Shown here one piece after another: positions 43,682 through 52,916 of a stretch of DNA of 64,000 nucleotides (its first letter is position 1; the number at the start of each line of letters is the position of its first letter). The position numbers were made by a program, and so were the translations under genes. The notes below the pieces were generated by a model that saw only the letters and a program-made list of their open reading frames with translations, was not told the origin of the DNA and searched no databases. The stretch comes from BCD1 sp942492125 (GTDB lineage Bacteria > Bacteroidota > Bacteroidia > Chitinophagales > Saprospiraceae), in assembly GCA_942492125.1 (NCBI GenBank), contig CALODM010000031.1, positions 124,001-188,000 on the forward strand, written 5' to 3'.

Positions 43682-44827
43682 ATGAAAAAAATACTATTAC
43701 TGCTTTTCTCTGTAACATTATTAACCTGGGGATGTGGAAGAATTAATCCCCCATCACCCAAATTTCTGTCTAATAAGGGAATAAAACTTGAAACCATTAA
43801 ACTCCCTCCCGGATTCAAAATTGAAGTCTATGCGCAGGATATTGAAAATGCAAGATCAATGGACCTTTCTCCATCAGGTACATTATTTGTCGGCACAAGA
43901 TCAAAAGGCAGTATTTATGCCCTGACGACCAAAAACAATGGCCTGGAGGCCGGAAAATTGTACACCCTCGCACAAGACATGAATATGCCCAACGGAGTAG
44001 CTTTCAGGGACGGGGATCTCTATGTAGCGGAAGTAAACCGCATTCTCAAATATTCCAATATTGAATCCAGGCTGAAAAGCACCCCTTCCTATGAGGTGAT
44101 TTTTGATCAATATCCAAAGGAACGTCACCACGGATGGAAATATATCGACTTTGGCCCTGACGGAAAATTGTATGTTCCCGTTGGTGCGCCATGTAATATT
44201 TGCGATGAAGAAGACCCCATTTTTGCCAGCATCACGAGGATCAACCCTGACGGCAGTGATCTGGAAATTGTACATCGTGGTATACGCAATACTGTTGGGT
44301 TCACCTGGCACCCGGAGACCAAAGAACTTTGGTTTACTGACAATGGCAGGGATATGCTTGGAGATGAAATTCCGGCCTGTGAAGTAAATCATGCCCCAAG
44401 AGACTCCATGCACTTCGGTTACCCTTATTGCCACCAGGGGGATCTGCCTGATCCTGAGTTTGGTGAAAAACATCCTTGCAGTGATTTCACTCCTCCCGCC
44501 AGGAATCTCGGCCCACATACTGCACCACTCGGCATTGAATTTTATACCGGCACCCAATTTCCGGAGGCGTACCGTAACCAGATATTCGTCGCAGAACACG
44601 GTTCGTGGAATCGCAGCAAAAAAATAGGTTACAGAGTAATGATGCTGGAACTGCAAGGAGACGAAGTGATCAGCTACAAACCCTTTGCGGAAGGATGGCT
44701 CAATGAAGAAAACGATAAAATATGGGGAAGACCCGTTGATCTGGAATTGTTACCCGACGGTTCCATGCTCGTTTCCGATGATTATGCTGACGTTATTTAC
44801 CGGATTTATTACGCGGGAGAAGATTAG
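43682..44827 (+). CDS. Sorbosone dehydrogenase-like (soluble quinoprotein type) lipoprotein
   Basis: This lipoprotein of about 381 aa starts at the ATG at 43682 (MKKILLLLFSVTLLTWGCG, lipobox Cys at residue 18). The rest is a six-bladed beta-propeller of the L-sorbosone dehydrogenase/PQQ-dependent glucose dehydrogenase group. Characteristic segments are KLPPGFKIEVYAQDIENARS, MNMPNGVAFRDGDLYVAEVN, FTDNGRDMLGDEIPACEVNH and FVAEHGSWNRS near the C-terminus. The family oxidises sugars or aldoses in the periplasm with PQQ, but many members have no proven activity, and no PQQ-synthesis gene is in the window. It is a stand-alone gene. Confidence 0.82.
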   Translation: MKKILLLLFSVTLLTWGCGRINPPSPKFLSNKGIKLETIKLPPGFKIEVYAQDIENARSMDLSPSGTLFVGTRSKGSIYALTTKNNGLEAGKLYTLAQDMNMPNGVAFRDGDLYVAEVNRILKYSNIESRLKSTPSYEVIFDQYPKERHHGWKYIDFGPDGKLYVPVGAPCNICDEEDPIFASITRINPDGSDLEIVHRGIRNTVGFTWHPETKELWFTDNGRDMLGDEIPACEVNHAPRDSMHFGYPYCHQGDLPDPEFGEKHPCSDFTPPARNLGPHTAPLGIEFYTGTQFPEAYRNQIFVAEHGSWNRSKKIGYRVMMLELQGDEVISYKPFAEGWLNEENDKIWGRPVDLELLPDGSMLVSDDYADVIYRIYYAGED

Positions 44828-44934
44828 CCCGCTAATTTTGGAAACATTTATTAAAAATAGCCGTAATATAATAAAGGATTTTTTTTTCATGATTAGCCGG
44901 AAAAGGAAACCCATAAATAATAAAACACTATATC

Positions 44935-46119
44935 ATGGCCAAAGTACTGATCGTAGACGACGAAGGGAGCATTCGCCGGACGCTGAGGGATATTCTGGAA
45001 TTTGAAAAATATGAGGTAGAAGAAGCCGCAGATGGTAAAGAATGTCTTTTCAAACTAAGCAAAAATCAATACGACATCATCCTGCTGGACATCAAGATGC
45101 CAAAAATGGACGGCATGGAAGTATTGGATCGTTTACAGATCCTGGCTCCGGACACTCCGGTGATCATGATCTCCGGTCATGCCAATATCGATACTGCGGT
45201 AGATGCCGTCAAACGGGGTGCCTTTGATTTCATTTCCAAGCCACCGGATCTCAACCGCCTGTTGATCACCATACGCAATGCGATGGATAAATCCTCCCTG
45301 ATCACAGAAACCAAAACCCTCAAAAAGAAAGTAGCCAAATCCAAGGTTCAACCCATCATAGGACAATCTTCCGGTATAGGCAAAATTAAGAGAACCATAG
45401 AACAGGTGGCGCCAACCGATGCCCGAGTGCTGGTCACCGGACCCAATGGAACAGGAAAAGAACTTGTCGCCCGATGGCTACATGAGAAAAGTACCCGGTC
45501 AGATAAACCTATTGTGGAAGTCAATTGTGCCGCTATTCCTTCCGATTTGATAGAAAGCGAACTCTTCGGTCATGAGAAAGGGGCTTTCACTTCTGCTGTA
45601 AAACAAAGAATAGGAAAATTTGAACAAGCCAACGGTGGTACACTTTTCCTCGATGAGATCGGGGACATGAGCCTTTCCGCCCAGGCCAAAGTACTGCGTG
45701 CCCTTCAGGAAAATGTAATCACCCGCGTTGGAGGTGATAAGGAGATTCATGTCAATGTAAGGGTAGTTGCAGCCACCAATAAAAACCTCCGGGAGGAAAT
45801 CGATGCCAGGCGTTTCCGTGAAGACCTTTACCACCGCCTGGCCGTCATCATCATTCATGTGCCTTCGCTCAATGAAAGACGCGAGGATATTCCGGAATTA
45901 ACAGATCATTTTAGCGAACAGATTTGCAAACAATATGGCACCAAAGCTAAAAAATTTGACAAAGCTGCCATTGAAGCCCTGCAAACCGTCAACTGGACCG
46001 GTAATATCCGGGAGCTGCGCAATGTGGTGGAAAGGCTAATCATTCTTGGGGGAGATACCATTACCCGAAAAGATGTGGAACAACATGTATTATCCCTGGA
46101 TGAAGTAACAACAGTTTAA
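44935..46119 (+). CDS. Sigma-54-dependent response regulator without HTH domain
   Basis: The 394-aa protein has an N-terminal receiver domain with the phosphoacceptor Asp in IILLDIKMPKMDG (about residue 53) and a conserved Lys at KPPD. The central AAA+ domain has Walker A GPNGTGKE, Walker B GGTLFLDEIGDM and an arginine-finger region. The sigma-54 contact loop reads GAFTSA rather than GAFTGA. The protein ends at about residue 394 after WTGNIRELRNVVERLII, so the Fis-type helix-turn-helix of NtrC is absent. It should activate sigma-54 polymerase without specific DNA binding, as in FlgR-like regulators, or need a partner. No histidine kinase is adjacent. Confidence 0.9.
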   Translation: MAKVLIVDDEGSIRRTLRDILEFEKYEVEEAADGKECLFKLSKNQYDIILLDIKMPKMDGMEVLDRLQILAPDTPVIMISGHANIDTAVDAVKRGAFDFISKPPDLNRLLITIRNAMDKSSLITETKTLKKKVAKSKVQPIIGQSSGIGKIKRTIEQVAPTDARVLVTGPNGTGKELVARWLHEKSTRSDKPIVEVNCAAIPSDLIESELFGHEKGAFTSAVKQRIGKFEQANGGTLFLDEIGDMSLSAQAKVLRALQENVITRVGGDKEIHVNVRVVAATNKNLREEIDARRFREDLYHRLAVIIIHVPSLNERREDIPELTDHFSEQICKQYGTKAKKFDKAAIEALQTVNWTGNIRELRNVVERLIILGGDTITRKDVEQHVLSLDEVTTV

Positions 46120-46156
46120 ACAACGATTGTTCTCTATTCATTGTGTGCATTTCAAC

Positions 46157-46195
46157 TTGGGGCCTGACTTCAGGTTAACCCCCAGGTTCTTTTTT
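46157..46195 (+). terminator. Probable terminator after the sigma-54 regulator
   Basis: GGGG (46159-46162) and CCCC (46179-46182) enclose a second stem, CCTGA/TCAGG (46063-46074 within the 46163-46174 interval). A T6 run at 46190-46195 follows. It lies 40 bp after the stop. Confidence 0.5.
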
Positions 46196-46474
46196 AGAGC
46201 TTCTCTAATTTTTTTAATAACTGGTAAGCAATAGTTTATCTAAGATTGCGCCGCAATACAGGAAAGCTGGAAGGACTGTAAAACTGGGCGAAAAGAATCC
46301 TTTTCCCCTTTCCTTTCTCCTATTTCATCCGTTTTTCCTCATGAATTAGAATTTCTTTGCAGAAAAATTAAGGAATCCCCATAAAATTTTAAACATGCTT
46401 TTATTTAGGCCCTGCCTTAATAGGTAACTTCCCCGCTTATTTGTAAATTCATCTGTTTATCAAACAAAAAGAAA

Positions 46475-47620
46475 ATGCTAAAATATCAACTCTATTTTCT
46501 GGCTATTGCCGCCCTCTTCTCCGGCTGCATCGCGCCTATGAAACCATCATCGGTCAAATTCCTTCCTTATGATGACAACCACCGGGTAGTAGCTTATGTC
46601 ACAGGATGGGAAAATAACTGGGGGGAGCATTTCGAAAAAGCATACCAAATAACTCACATCAACTACGCCTTTGCCAATATTAAAGACGGCCGGGTAGTGG
46701 AAGGTGGAACAAAAGATGGTCCCGACCTGAAAAAACTCAACGAACTCAAAAAAGTAAATCCAAAATTGAAAATATTGATCTCTATCGGCGGATGGGGCTG
46801 GTCCGGAGGATTTTCCGACGCGGTACTGACCAGGGCATCAAGAGAGGTTTTCGCTAACAGTGCCATAGATTATATGGTCAGACATAAAATTGATGGCATT
46901 GACCTGGACTGGGAATATCCCGGCCTTCCGGGAGCCGGCAATACTCATAGGCCGGAGGACAAGGAAAACTTTACGGCCATTCTGAAACTACTCAGGCATA
47001 AACTCGATTCAATGGCAACCAATGGGCAACACTACCTGCTCACCATTGCCAGTGCAGCCAGCCAAAGTTACCTGGATCATACCGAAATGGATATTGCGCA
47101 TCAATACCTCGACTTCATCAACATCATGACCTATGATTATTATACAGGTGGATCCCCGATCGCAGGTCACCATTCCAACCTTTTTCTTTCAGGAAATGTC
47201 AATGACCGGACCAGTATAAGTTCTTCCCTTGCAGTTGAACAGCATATTAAAGCGGGAATTCCTGCTGAAAAAATCGTGCTTGGCGTTCCCTTTTACGGTC
47301 GTTACTGGACAGGAACTCAACCGGAAAACAATGGTTTATATCAATTTTCCGAAGGAAAAAGAGGAAGCTATTCCTTCAAAAAAATTGCCGCAGAAATGCA
47401 GGACAAAGACGGATTCCAAATGCATTGGGACAGCACTTCCATGGCTCCTTACCTCTGGCGGGCAGAAGACGGGCAATTTGTAACCTATGAAAATGAACGA
47501 TCCCTGCAATTTAAAGTGGATTATGTCAAGAAAAATAATCTTGGGGGTATTATGTTCTGGCAGTTTAATGGCGATAACGACAACTTATTAAAAACGATTT
47601 ATTACAACCTGGTCAGATAA
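46475..47620 (+). CDS. GH18 chitinase-family lipoprotein
   Basis: The 381-aa protein starts with a lipoprotein signal (FLAIAALFSGC, lipobox Cys near residue 18). A glycoside hydrolase family 18 TIM barrel follows, with the strand-4 motif D-x-x-D-x-D-x-E in DGIDLDWEYPG, where the last Glu is the catalytic acid. Other family elements are HINYAFANIKDGRV, LISIGGWGWSGGF and IMTYDYY. The lipid anchor suggests a membrane-attached enzyme that cuts chitin or similar GlcNAc polymers. It is followed after 9 bp by an SDR gene, so the two may form an operon. Confidence 0.92.
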   Translation: MLKYQLYFLAIAALFSGCIAPMKPSSVKFLPYDDNHRVVAYVTGWENNWGEHFEKAYQITHINYAFANIKDGRVVEGGTKDGPDLKKLNELKKVNPKLKILISIGGWGWSGGFSDAVLTRASREVFANSAIDYMVRHKIDGIDLDWEYPGLPGAGNTHRPEDKENFTAILKLLRHKLDSMATNGQHYLLTIASAASQSYLDHTEMDIAHQYLDFINIMTYDYYTGGSPIAGHHSNLFLSGNVNDRTSISSSLAVEQHIKAGIPAEKIVLGVPFYGRYWTGTQPENNGLYQFSEGKRGSYSFKKIAAEMQDKDGFQMHWDSTSMAPYLWRAEDGQFVTYENERSLQFKVDYVKKNNLGGIMFWQFNGDNDNLLKTIYYNLVR

Positions 47621-47629
47621 AGTAAAGCA

Positions 47630-48385
47630 TTGAAAGACAAAGTAATTATTATAACCGGAGCTACAAGCGGTATGGGTAAAGCCATTGCTAAGTCCTTCGC
47701 CAGAAACGGCGCCTCCCTTGTATTGTCGGGAAGAAATGAATTGCGCGGGCTTGAATTGACCGAACAATTAAAGGAGTTTACCCCGAACGTTTTGTTTATT
47801 GCCGGAGATATTCGCCAACCGGCAACCAATGATTTGCTGGTGAAGAAAACTCTGGCCACTTTTGGCAAGATTGACATATTATCCCTCAATGCCGGGATTC
47901 TGGGACTGGGTGAAGTTACAGAAGTTTCCCCGGAGACATGGAATGCTACCTTCGATACCAACCTAAACGCTGTTTTTTACCTGTGCAAATATGCTATCCC
48001 TTACATGGTGAAAAATCCTGCCGGAGGTAATATCATCATCAATGCTTCCATCGCTGCATTCAAAAGTTTCCCAAACCACCCTGCTTATTGCGCATCCAAG
48101 GCAGGAGTTGTAGCCCTAATGAAACAAATGGCTCTGGAATATGCCCCGAAAATACGTGTCAATGCTATTTGTCCCGGCCCCGTGGACACTCCCCTGTTAT
48201 GGGATTCGGCAAAAGCTTTTGAAATACCGGAAAAAGCGGTCTCCGATGCTGAAAAGGCCACCTTATTGAAACGCCTTGGACAACCGGAAGACATTGCCAA
48301 CCTGGTTAACTTCCTTGCTTCAGAGGATTCCTCCTGGATTACGGGAACCACCATCAATATTGACGGTGGCATCATGAATAGGTGA
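47630..48385 (+). CDS. Short-chain dehydrogenase/reductase
   Basis: This 251-aa NAD(P)-dependent oxidoreductase has the Rossmann motif T-G-x-x-x-G-x-G in ITGATSGMGKAIAKSF, the N-A-G motif in LSLNAGILGLGEV, and the catalytic Ser in ININASIAAF paired with Tyr and Lys in PAYCASKAGV. The C-terminal substrate loop is typical (CPGPVDTPLLWDSA), and the protein ends with TGTTINIDGG. The frame begins with TTG at 47630, and no ATG gives a complete N-terminal motif. It is 9 bp after the chitinase gene, which suggests co-transcription. Substrate unknown; a carbohydrate or fatty-acyl derivative is possible. Confidence 0.9.
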   Translation: MKDKVIIITGATSGMGKAIAKSFARNGASLVLSGRNELRGLELTEQLKEFTPNVLFIAGDIRQPATNDLLVKKTLATFGKIDILSLNAGILGLGEVTEVSPETWNATFDTNLNAVFYLCKYAIPYMVKNPAGGNIIINASIAAFKSFPNHPAYCASKAGVVALMKQMALEYAPKIRVNAICPGPVDTPLLWDSAKAFEIPEKAVSDAEKATLLKRLGQPEDIANLVNFLASEDSSWITGTTINIDGGIMNR

Positions 48386-48497
48386 ACAATTATAACTAAA
48401 GCTTAAAAGTATCTTAAACTTTTAGGAAACGGGGCTGTTATTTATCCTGGAACTTGATAAAGTGCCTAGAAATGCTTAAACTAGCATTTAGTCGCTG

Positions 48498-48530
48498 AAA
48501 AGCCTGTCGCAATAGCTGACAGGCTTTTTT
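48498..48530 (+). terminator. Intrinsic terminator after the SDR gene
   Basis: The arms 48498-48508 and 48518-48528 form a perfect 11-bp stem with a 9-nt loop. The stem ends in a run of six T (48525-48530). It lies 112 bp after the SDR stop and ends the chitinase-SDR unit. Confidence 0.8.
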
Positions 48531-48646
48531 CGGCTAATAGAATGTTTAAATTTCATTTCCGGATGCAGTTTGGACAAACGTTAACCTATTAACCGGTCAT
48601 TCTACGCGCTTTTTTAAAAATTGAATGACCTGAAAAAATACTTGAT

Positions 48647-49372
48647 ATGGTAGATGAAAATTTAATGCAGGGTAAGAAACTCCCTATGAAACAGTGGGGC
48701 AAACAGATCAAAGGCGAAAATGCGTGGACAATGTTCAAAATGATCTCAGAATTTGTAGCAGGTTTTGAGACTTTAAATCAACTGGGACCATGCGTTTCCA
48801 TTTTTGGATCGGCAAGAACAAAAGCAGACAATCCCAATTATAAACTGGCTGTTGACATCGGAAGGCTGCTTACCGAAGAGGGTTATGGGGTCATTACCGG
48901 CGGTGGTCCCGGAATTATGGAAGCGGGTAACAAAGGCGCTCATATTTACGGCGGCAAATCCGTTGGTCTCAATATTAATCTGCCTTTTGAACAAGGGCAC
49001 AATCAATATATTGATGCCGATAAAAATCTGGATTTCCGTTATTTCTTTGTCAGAAAGGTAATGTTCGTCAAATACGCCCAGGCATTTGTCGCCCTCCCCG
49101 GAGGATTTGGCACCATGGACGAATTGTTCGAAGTGCTGACATTGGTACAAACCGGCAAGATATCTAAAGTACCGATCATTCTTGTGGGAAGTGAGTACTG
49201 GACAGGACTTAAAGAATGGATAAAAAACGTGATGCTTGAAAAGGAAAATAATATCAACGAAGTAGATCTGGACCTTATGCCTATTACGGATGATCCGGAA
49301 GAAGTCGTAAGGATCATTCATGATTTTTATGAAGAAAAATTCGACGAATTATCTCCTAATTATGATATCTGA
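48647..49372 (+). CDS. LOG-family TIGR00730 nucleotide phosphoribohydrolase
   Basis: The 241-aa protein carries the complete LOG signature: GGGPGIMEAGNKGAH (P-G-x-M-E) and VALPGGFGTMDELFEVLTLV (P-G-G-x-G-T-x-x-E), with catalytic Arg and Glu. Members cleave the N-glycosidic bond of nucleoside 5'-monophosphates (cytokinin-type AMP in plants, generic nucleotides in bacteria). There is an N-terminal extension of about 40 residues (MVDENLMQGKKLPMKQWGKQ) before the Rossmann domain. It is a single gene between two terminators, convergent with the rhodanese gene. A longer LOG paralogue is encoded at 39109-40206. Confidence 0.9.
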   Translation: MVDENLMQGKKLPMKQWGKQIKGENAWTMFKMISEFVAGFETLNQLGPCVSIFGSARTKADNPNYKLAVDIGRLLTEEGYGVITGGGPGIMEAGNKGAHIYGGKSVGLNINLPFEQGHNQYIDADKNLDFRYFFVRKVMFVKYAQAFVALPGGFGTMDELFEVLTLVQTGKISKVPIILVGSEYWTGLKEWIKNVMLEKENNINEVDLDLMPITDDPEEVVRIIHDFYEEKFDELSPNYDI

Positions 49373-49403
49373 ATATCACAATTTGCAGTCGCTCTTGGGT
49401 ATT

Positions 49404-49452
49404 AAAAAAGAATCCCGAATTTTGGCAAAGCTGAAATTCGGGATTCTTTTTT
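49404..49452. terminator. Bidirectional terminator between LOG and rhodanese genes
   Basis: The arms 49404-49422 and 49434-49452 form a perfect 19-bp inverted repeat with an 11-nt loop. It has A6 on one side and T6 on the other, so it works as an intrinsic terminator on both strands. It lies 31 bp after one stop and 36 bp after the other. It shares ATCCCGAATTTTG with the hairpin at 19617-19640. Confidence 0.88.
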
Positions 49453-49488
49453 AATCGAACTGATTTAATGAAATGAGCCAGATTGTGG

Positions 49489-49944
49489 TTATTTCACTAA
49501 TTCACCTCCTGCTCTCATCCACGTCATAATACCTCCTGATAGATTATAGACAGTAGAAAATCCGGCAGATTCCATTTTTCTCATGGCTCCGGCACTTCTT
49601 CTTCCTGACTTGCAATAAACCAGGGTCGTTGATTCTTTATTCAATTTGGCTATCTGAGCATCAAAATCTTTATCGTATATATTGATCAGTTTGGCACCTT
49701 TGATGTGTCCCTGGGCATATTCGTTGGGTGTCCTTACATCCACCACAACCACATCTCCCTTTGCGATGAGCTGTTTGAATTCAGCAGCTGCAATATTTTT
49801 ATAAACTCCTGCTTTGTTATTTTCAACCAAAATGGCATTCCCTGGCTTATCTGTGGCCGCATTTGAATTTTGGGAATTACAGGCTGTTGTAAAAACAGTT
49901 AAAACAATTAGCGGTAGAAACAAAACGATTTTTTTCATTATCAA
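49489..49944 (-). CDS. Rhodanese-domain lipoprotein
   Basis: The 151-aa protein starts at MIMKK or, more likely, at the second ATG (49938). It has a lipoprotein signal (LIVLTVFTTAC). The rhodanese domain covers residues about 55-148 (VVVVDVRTPNEYAQGHIKGA), with the active-site cysteine in LVYCKSGRRSAGA and the C-terminal LSGGIMTWMRAGG. It is a single-domain rhodanese that probably handles persulfide sulfur outside the cytoplasm. It ends at the shared terminator with the LOG gene. Its promoter should lie in the 176-bp spacer shared with the NifX-like gene. Confidence 0.9.
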   Translation of the reverse strand: MIMKKIVLFLPLIVLTVFTTACNSQNSNAATDKPGNAILVENNKAGVYKNIAAAEFKQLIAKGDVVVVDVRTPNEYAQGHIKGAKLINIYDKDFDAQIAKLNKESTTLVYCKSGRRSAGAMRKMESAGFSTVYNLSGGIMTWMRAGGELVK

Positions 49945-50120
49945 TAATTTTCGGTTTTAAAAAAATTTTACGCAAAGTTGAACGATTTATCCAAACGATA
50001 CAGTGATGTGTATCACAACCTCTAATGCAGGGATTATTCAATTTTACCCTAAATTAGAGAATTCTGAAAAGAATCTCTGATTGAAGTTCTTCTGTAAAAA
50101 TAATAAAAAAAGAACGCGAT

Positions 50121-50507
50121 ATGAAAATTGCCGTATGTAGCCAAAATAAAAAAGAGGTAACCGGGCATGCCGGAAAATGTAGAAAGTTCTGGATGTTTGA
50201 AATAGAAAACAACCGGGTAAGTAACAAAGAATTACTGGAACTTCCCAGGGAACAAAGTCTCCACGAATTAGCACAATCTCCGGTAAACGACCCTGCTTTT
50301 GTCCATCCTATATATGCTGTAGATGTCCTGATTTCGGGTGGTATGGGCTTTGGTTTGTTCAACAGGTTGCAAATGAATAATACCAGAGGTGTTATCACCT
50401 CAGAAAAAGATCCGGACATAGCAGTGGATCTATACCTGAACGACAAATTGCCAATGGAGGAACCCCATTCCCACGGACACGGACACGGGCATCATCACCA
50501 GCACTAA
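50121..50507 (+). CDS. NifX/NifB-family iron-molybdenum-cofactor-like domain protein with His-rich tail
   Basis: The 128-aa protein is a single domain of the dinitrogenase iron-molybdenum cofactor biosynthesis fold (MKIAVCSQNKKEVTGHAGKC, then VDVLISGGMGFGLFNRLQMN). The family binds iron-sulfur clusters or metal cofactors and has the metal-type GHAGKC segment. The last 14 residues are a run of His and Gly (PHSHGHGHGHHHQH), a likely metal-binding tail. No nif or molybdenum genes are nearby, so a role in metal storage or Fe-S homeostasis is more likely than nitrogen fixation. It is divergent from the rhodanese gene. Confidence 0.88.
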   Translation: MKIAVCSQNKKEVTGHAGKCRKFWMFEIENNRVSNKELLELPREQSLHELAQSPVNDPAFVHPIYAVDVLISGGMGFGLFNRLQMNNTRGVITSEKDPDIAVDLYLNDKLPMEEPHSHGHGHGHHHQH

Positions 50508-50543
50508 TTTTTTCTAGGTTTTTACGGGATAGTCTTGCTGAGG

Positions 50544-51365
50544 TTAATCCCCTGCTACAAAAAAATGCATCAACCAGGAACCATTCGGCTGTTTGGAAAA
50601 TCCTGCACGAAAACCTATGGGGAGACCAATGTATTTACCCCAAATGTATCCTTCTTTTCCATCGGTCATTTTCACTTGGACCCAGGGATATTGATCCTCA
50701 CCGATGATTTCTAAAGAAGCCGTTTCTCTTATGACCTCCACAATGTCAAAGGAGAGGTTCTTTACTATTGGCGCACGCAAATTCGGGGCGCTGCGCATGC
50801 GTACACCACGACCGGTAACAACCCCGTGGGTGAAAGCATCTAATTGATCGGGAAACAATCCGAAATAATAGGGTGCGGTAAACGTCTTCCCATTATCGCT
50901 GAAGTTTCCGCCCATTGTCAATACCGCTTCCAACTGCTTCCAAACCTCCGACTGCTGAATTCCCTCGGGCGAATCCAGTTCCCATTGCTGAACAAAACCG
51001 GCAAGACCACCATCGTCACCAAAGCTATACTTGATAAACTGGTCTGTATTTTCGAGTAAAAAAAAGACATCTTTCCTTCTGACCGCATCCAGTAATGTTT
51101 CCCGAAAAACGAAAAAAGCGGTATCTGACAGTGCTTCATCAACAGGGTTGAGCTTGCCTGCTTCGGCAATAAACTTTGCCGGAAACCAGTCCTGCCTTTT
51201 GGTAAGGTAGTTTTGATAGAGGGCCTTAAGGGAGTCCGTTTCCTGTTGAGAGACTTCCACGTTTGGTGAATTGCTGTCCTGGTCAACGGATGACTGTTGA
51301 TCATTTCCACAGCTTGTCAGGAAAAGTAGTATTAAAAGTAAAAAAGAGAACTTCATGACATTCAA
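50544..51365 (-). CDS. SH3-like-domain lipoprotein
   Basis: The protein has 273 aa, or 270 if the second ATG (51356, MKFSFLLLILLFLTSC) is used, which gives a standard lipobox. The region of about 120 residues after the Ser/Gln-rich linker is helical. A bacterial SH3 (SH3b) domain occupies residues about 180-250 (VVTGRGVRMRSAPNLRAPIV, then WVQVKMTDGKEGYIWGKYIG), a fold that often binds peptidoglycan peptides. No catalytic domain is seen. The gene ends just downstream of the NifX-like gene (convergent, 36 bp between stops). Confidence 0.8.
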   Translation of the reverse strand: MNVMKFSFLLLILLFLTSCGNDQQSSVDQDSNSPNVEVSQQETDSLKALYQNYLTKRQDWFPAKFIAEAGKLNPVDEALSDTAFFVFRETLLDAVRRKDVFFLLENTDQFIKYSFGDDGGLAGFVQQWELDSPEGIQQSEVWKQLEAVLTMGGNFSDNGKTFTAPYYFGLFPDQLDAFTHGVVTGRGVRMRSAPNLRAPIVKNLSFDIVEVIRETASLEIIGEDQYPWVQVKMTDGKEGYIWGKYIGLPIGFRAGFSKQPNGSWLMHFFVAGD

Positions 51366-51511
51366 CTTTTGTTGGTTTCGCGAAAAATATCAGATAGTTC
51401 AGGGATAAATATCAGGAGGGTTATACGCTTATTGTAGCTGCCGAAAGATAAAACCTGGAATCAGGAAAAGAAGGTTACGACCGAATGAATTCGGTCGGTA
51501 CGGTTTTTTGT

Positions 51512-52717
51512 TCACCCCTTTTCCCACCTTCTGTGCTCGGCAGTATCCTCGAACAGTCGCAACATGATGAGCCGGTCTCCAATAGTGAATTCGACATTCC
51601 TGCGTTCCATCACCCTTTCCATGGTACCAAAAGCCTTATCGGTTGCATAAGTTGTAAATCCGTGGTTCCCCCCCCAGGCAAAAGAAGGAATAAAATTGCG
51701 CGGGAAGCCGGGTCCGAAGATATTGCTGGATATACCGATAACAGTACCTGTATTGATTATGGTATTGACGGCCGTTTTGGAGTGATCCCCCATAATGAGT
51801 CCACAAAATTGGGCGCCAGTCTTTTCAAACCGGCCTAAAGAATAATTCCAAAGTTTGACTTCAGCGTAATCATTTTTAAGATTGGAGATACTGGTTCCGG
51901 CTCCCAGGTTACACCATTCTCCAAGAACAGAATTACCGAGGTAACCGTCATGGCCTTTATTGGCATATCCGAGTAAAACGGCATTACTCACTTCTCCGCC
52001 AACTTTACAAAAAGGCCCCAAAGTGGTAGCACCATATATTTTTGCGCCCATTTTTAAGATGGAGCCTTCTCCCATGGCAAAACTTCCCCGGATAAGGCTC
52101 CCTTCCATGATCTGGCAATTTTTTCCGATATAAACAGGTCCGGTAGTAGCATTAATTACGGAACATTCAATTTTGGCTCCGGGCTCGACGAACACATTTT
52201 CTCTTCCCAAAACCTGATTGGTTTCACTGATGGGCGCTGACTCTCTGCCATTGGTCAGTAATTCAAAGTCTGCGCGGATGGCAGCATCATTGATCTGAAA
52301 AATATCCCAATGGTGATTGATCTTCAAAAACTCAGTATCCTCCAGATCAATACCTTTCAGTTCACCGATATCCTGATCGTGTATGAGGCGTTCAAATTGA
52401 CGTTCATCCATTTTGGCGGCAATCAACTCTTCCCCAAGCAGGAAAGCCTCCCCAAAATCCATTTGCCTGATCAGTTGGCACAACTGAGGGGACGGCATTG
52501 CCGAACCATTGATAATGTAATTTTCTTTACCGTAATCGATTGCATATTTCTCAGCGAGATAATCCTGGGTGATGTAGGCAACCTTGGCATTCATGGTCCT
52601 TTCCCATTTTTCTCTAATGGTCAGGATGCCAACACGAATCTCGCTAACGGGCCTTGTGTATGTTAAAGGCAGGAGGTTTTCACGAACTTCACTATCAAAC
52701 AGGATTATATTTGCCAT
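51512..52717 (-). CDS. GlmU-like sugar nucleotidyltransferase/acyltransferase (alternative Bacteroidetes form)
   Basis: The 401-aa protein matches the TIGR03991 alternative GlmU group of Bacteroidetes. The N-terminus (ILFDSEVRENLLPLTYTRPV) replaces the usual nucleotide-binding L-x-x-G-x-G-T-R-M segment. The C-terminal half from about residue 180 is a left-handed beta-helix of hexapeptide repeats (PVYIGKNCQIMEGSLIRGSF, later LGEWCNLGAGTSISNLKNDY). It probably takes part in UDP-GlcNAc synthesis or a related step for wall and LPS, but neither activity is proven from sequence. It lies alone on the minus strand between the SH3 lipoprotein gene and the L31 gene. Confidence 0.85.
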   Translation of the reverse strand: MANIILFDSEVRENLLPLTYTRPVSEIRVGILTIREKWERTMNAKVAYITQDYLAEKYAIDYGKENYIINGSAMPSPQLCQLIRQMDFGEAFLLGEELIAAKMDERQFERLIHDQDIGELKGIDLEDTEFLKINHHWDIFQINDAAIRADFELLTNGRESAPISETNQVLGRENVFVEPGAKIECSVINATTGPVYIGKNCQIMEGSLIRGSFAMGEGSILKMGAKIYGATTLGPFCKVGGEVSNAVLLGYANKGHDGYLGNSVLGEWCNLGAGTSISNLKNDYAEVKLWNYSLGRFEKTGAQFCGLIMGDHSKTAVNTIINTGTVIGISSNIFGPGFPRNFIPSFAWGGNHGFTTYATDKAFGTMERVMERRNVEFTIGDRLIMLRLFEDTAEHRRWEKG

Positions 52718-52849
52718 ATTAAGAGGTTAGTACTCTGGTAAAGGATGATATTTCGTATAATATAACGCTTTTTTAATTAAATGTTTGACGTTTTCAGACA
52801 AAAATTTGTCACTAAAAGCAGAAAATAGTTGTACTTAGCCTAATTACAA

Positions 52850-52881
52850 AAAGCCCCAATCATTACTGAAAGGAGCTTTTG
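52850..52881 (-). terminator. Likely terminator of the L31 gene
   Basis: AAAAGCCCC and GGAGCTTTT pair with one mismatch (52856/52875). On the minus strand the stem is followed by TTTTTGTAAT. It lies 36 bp after the rpmE2 stop. Confidence 0.55.
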
Positions 52882-52916
52882 TTATTTTCTAAAATAAACA
52901 ATACCCTCGGGTATGA

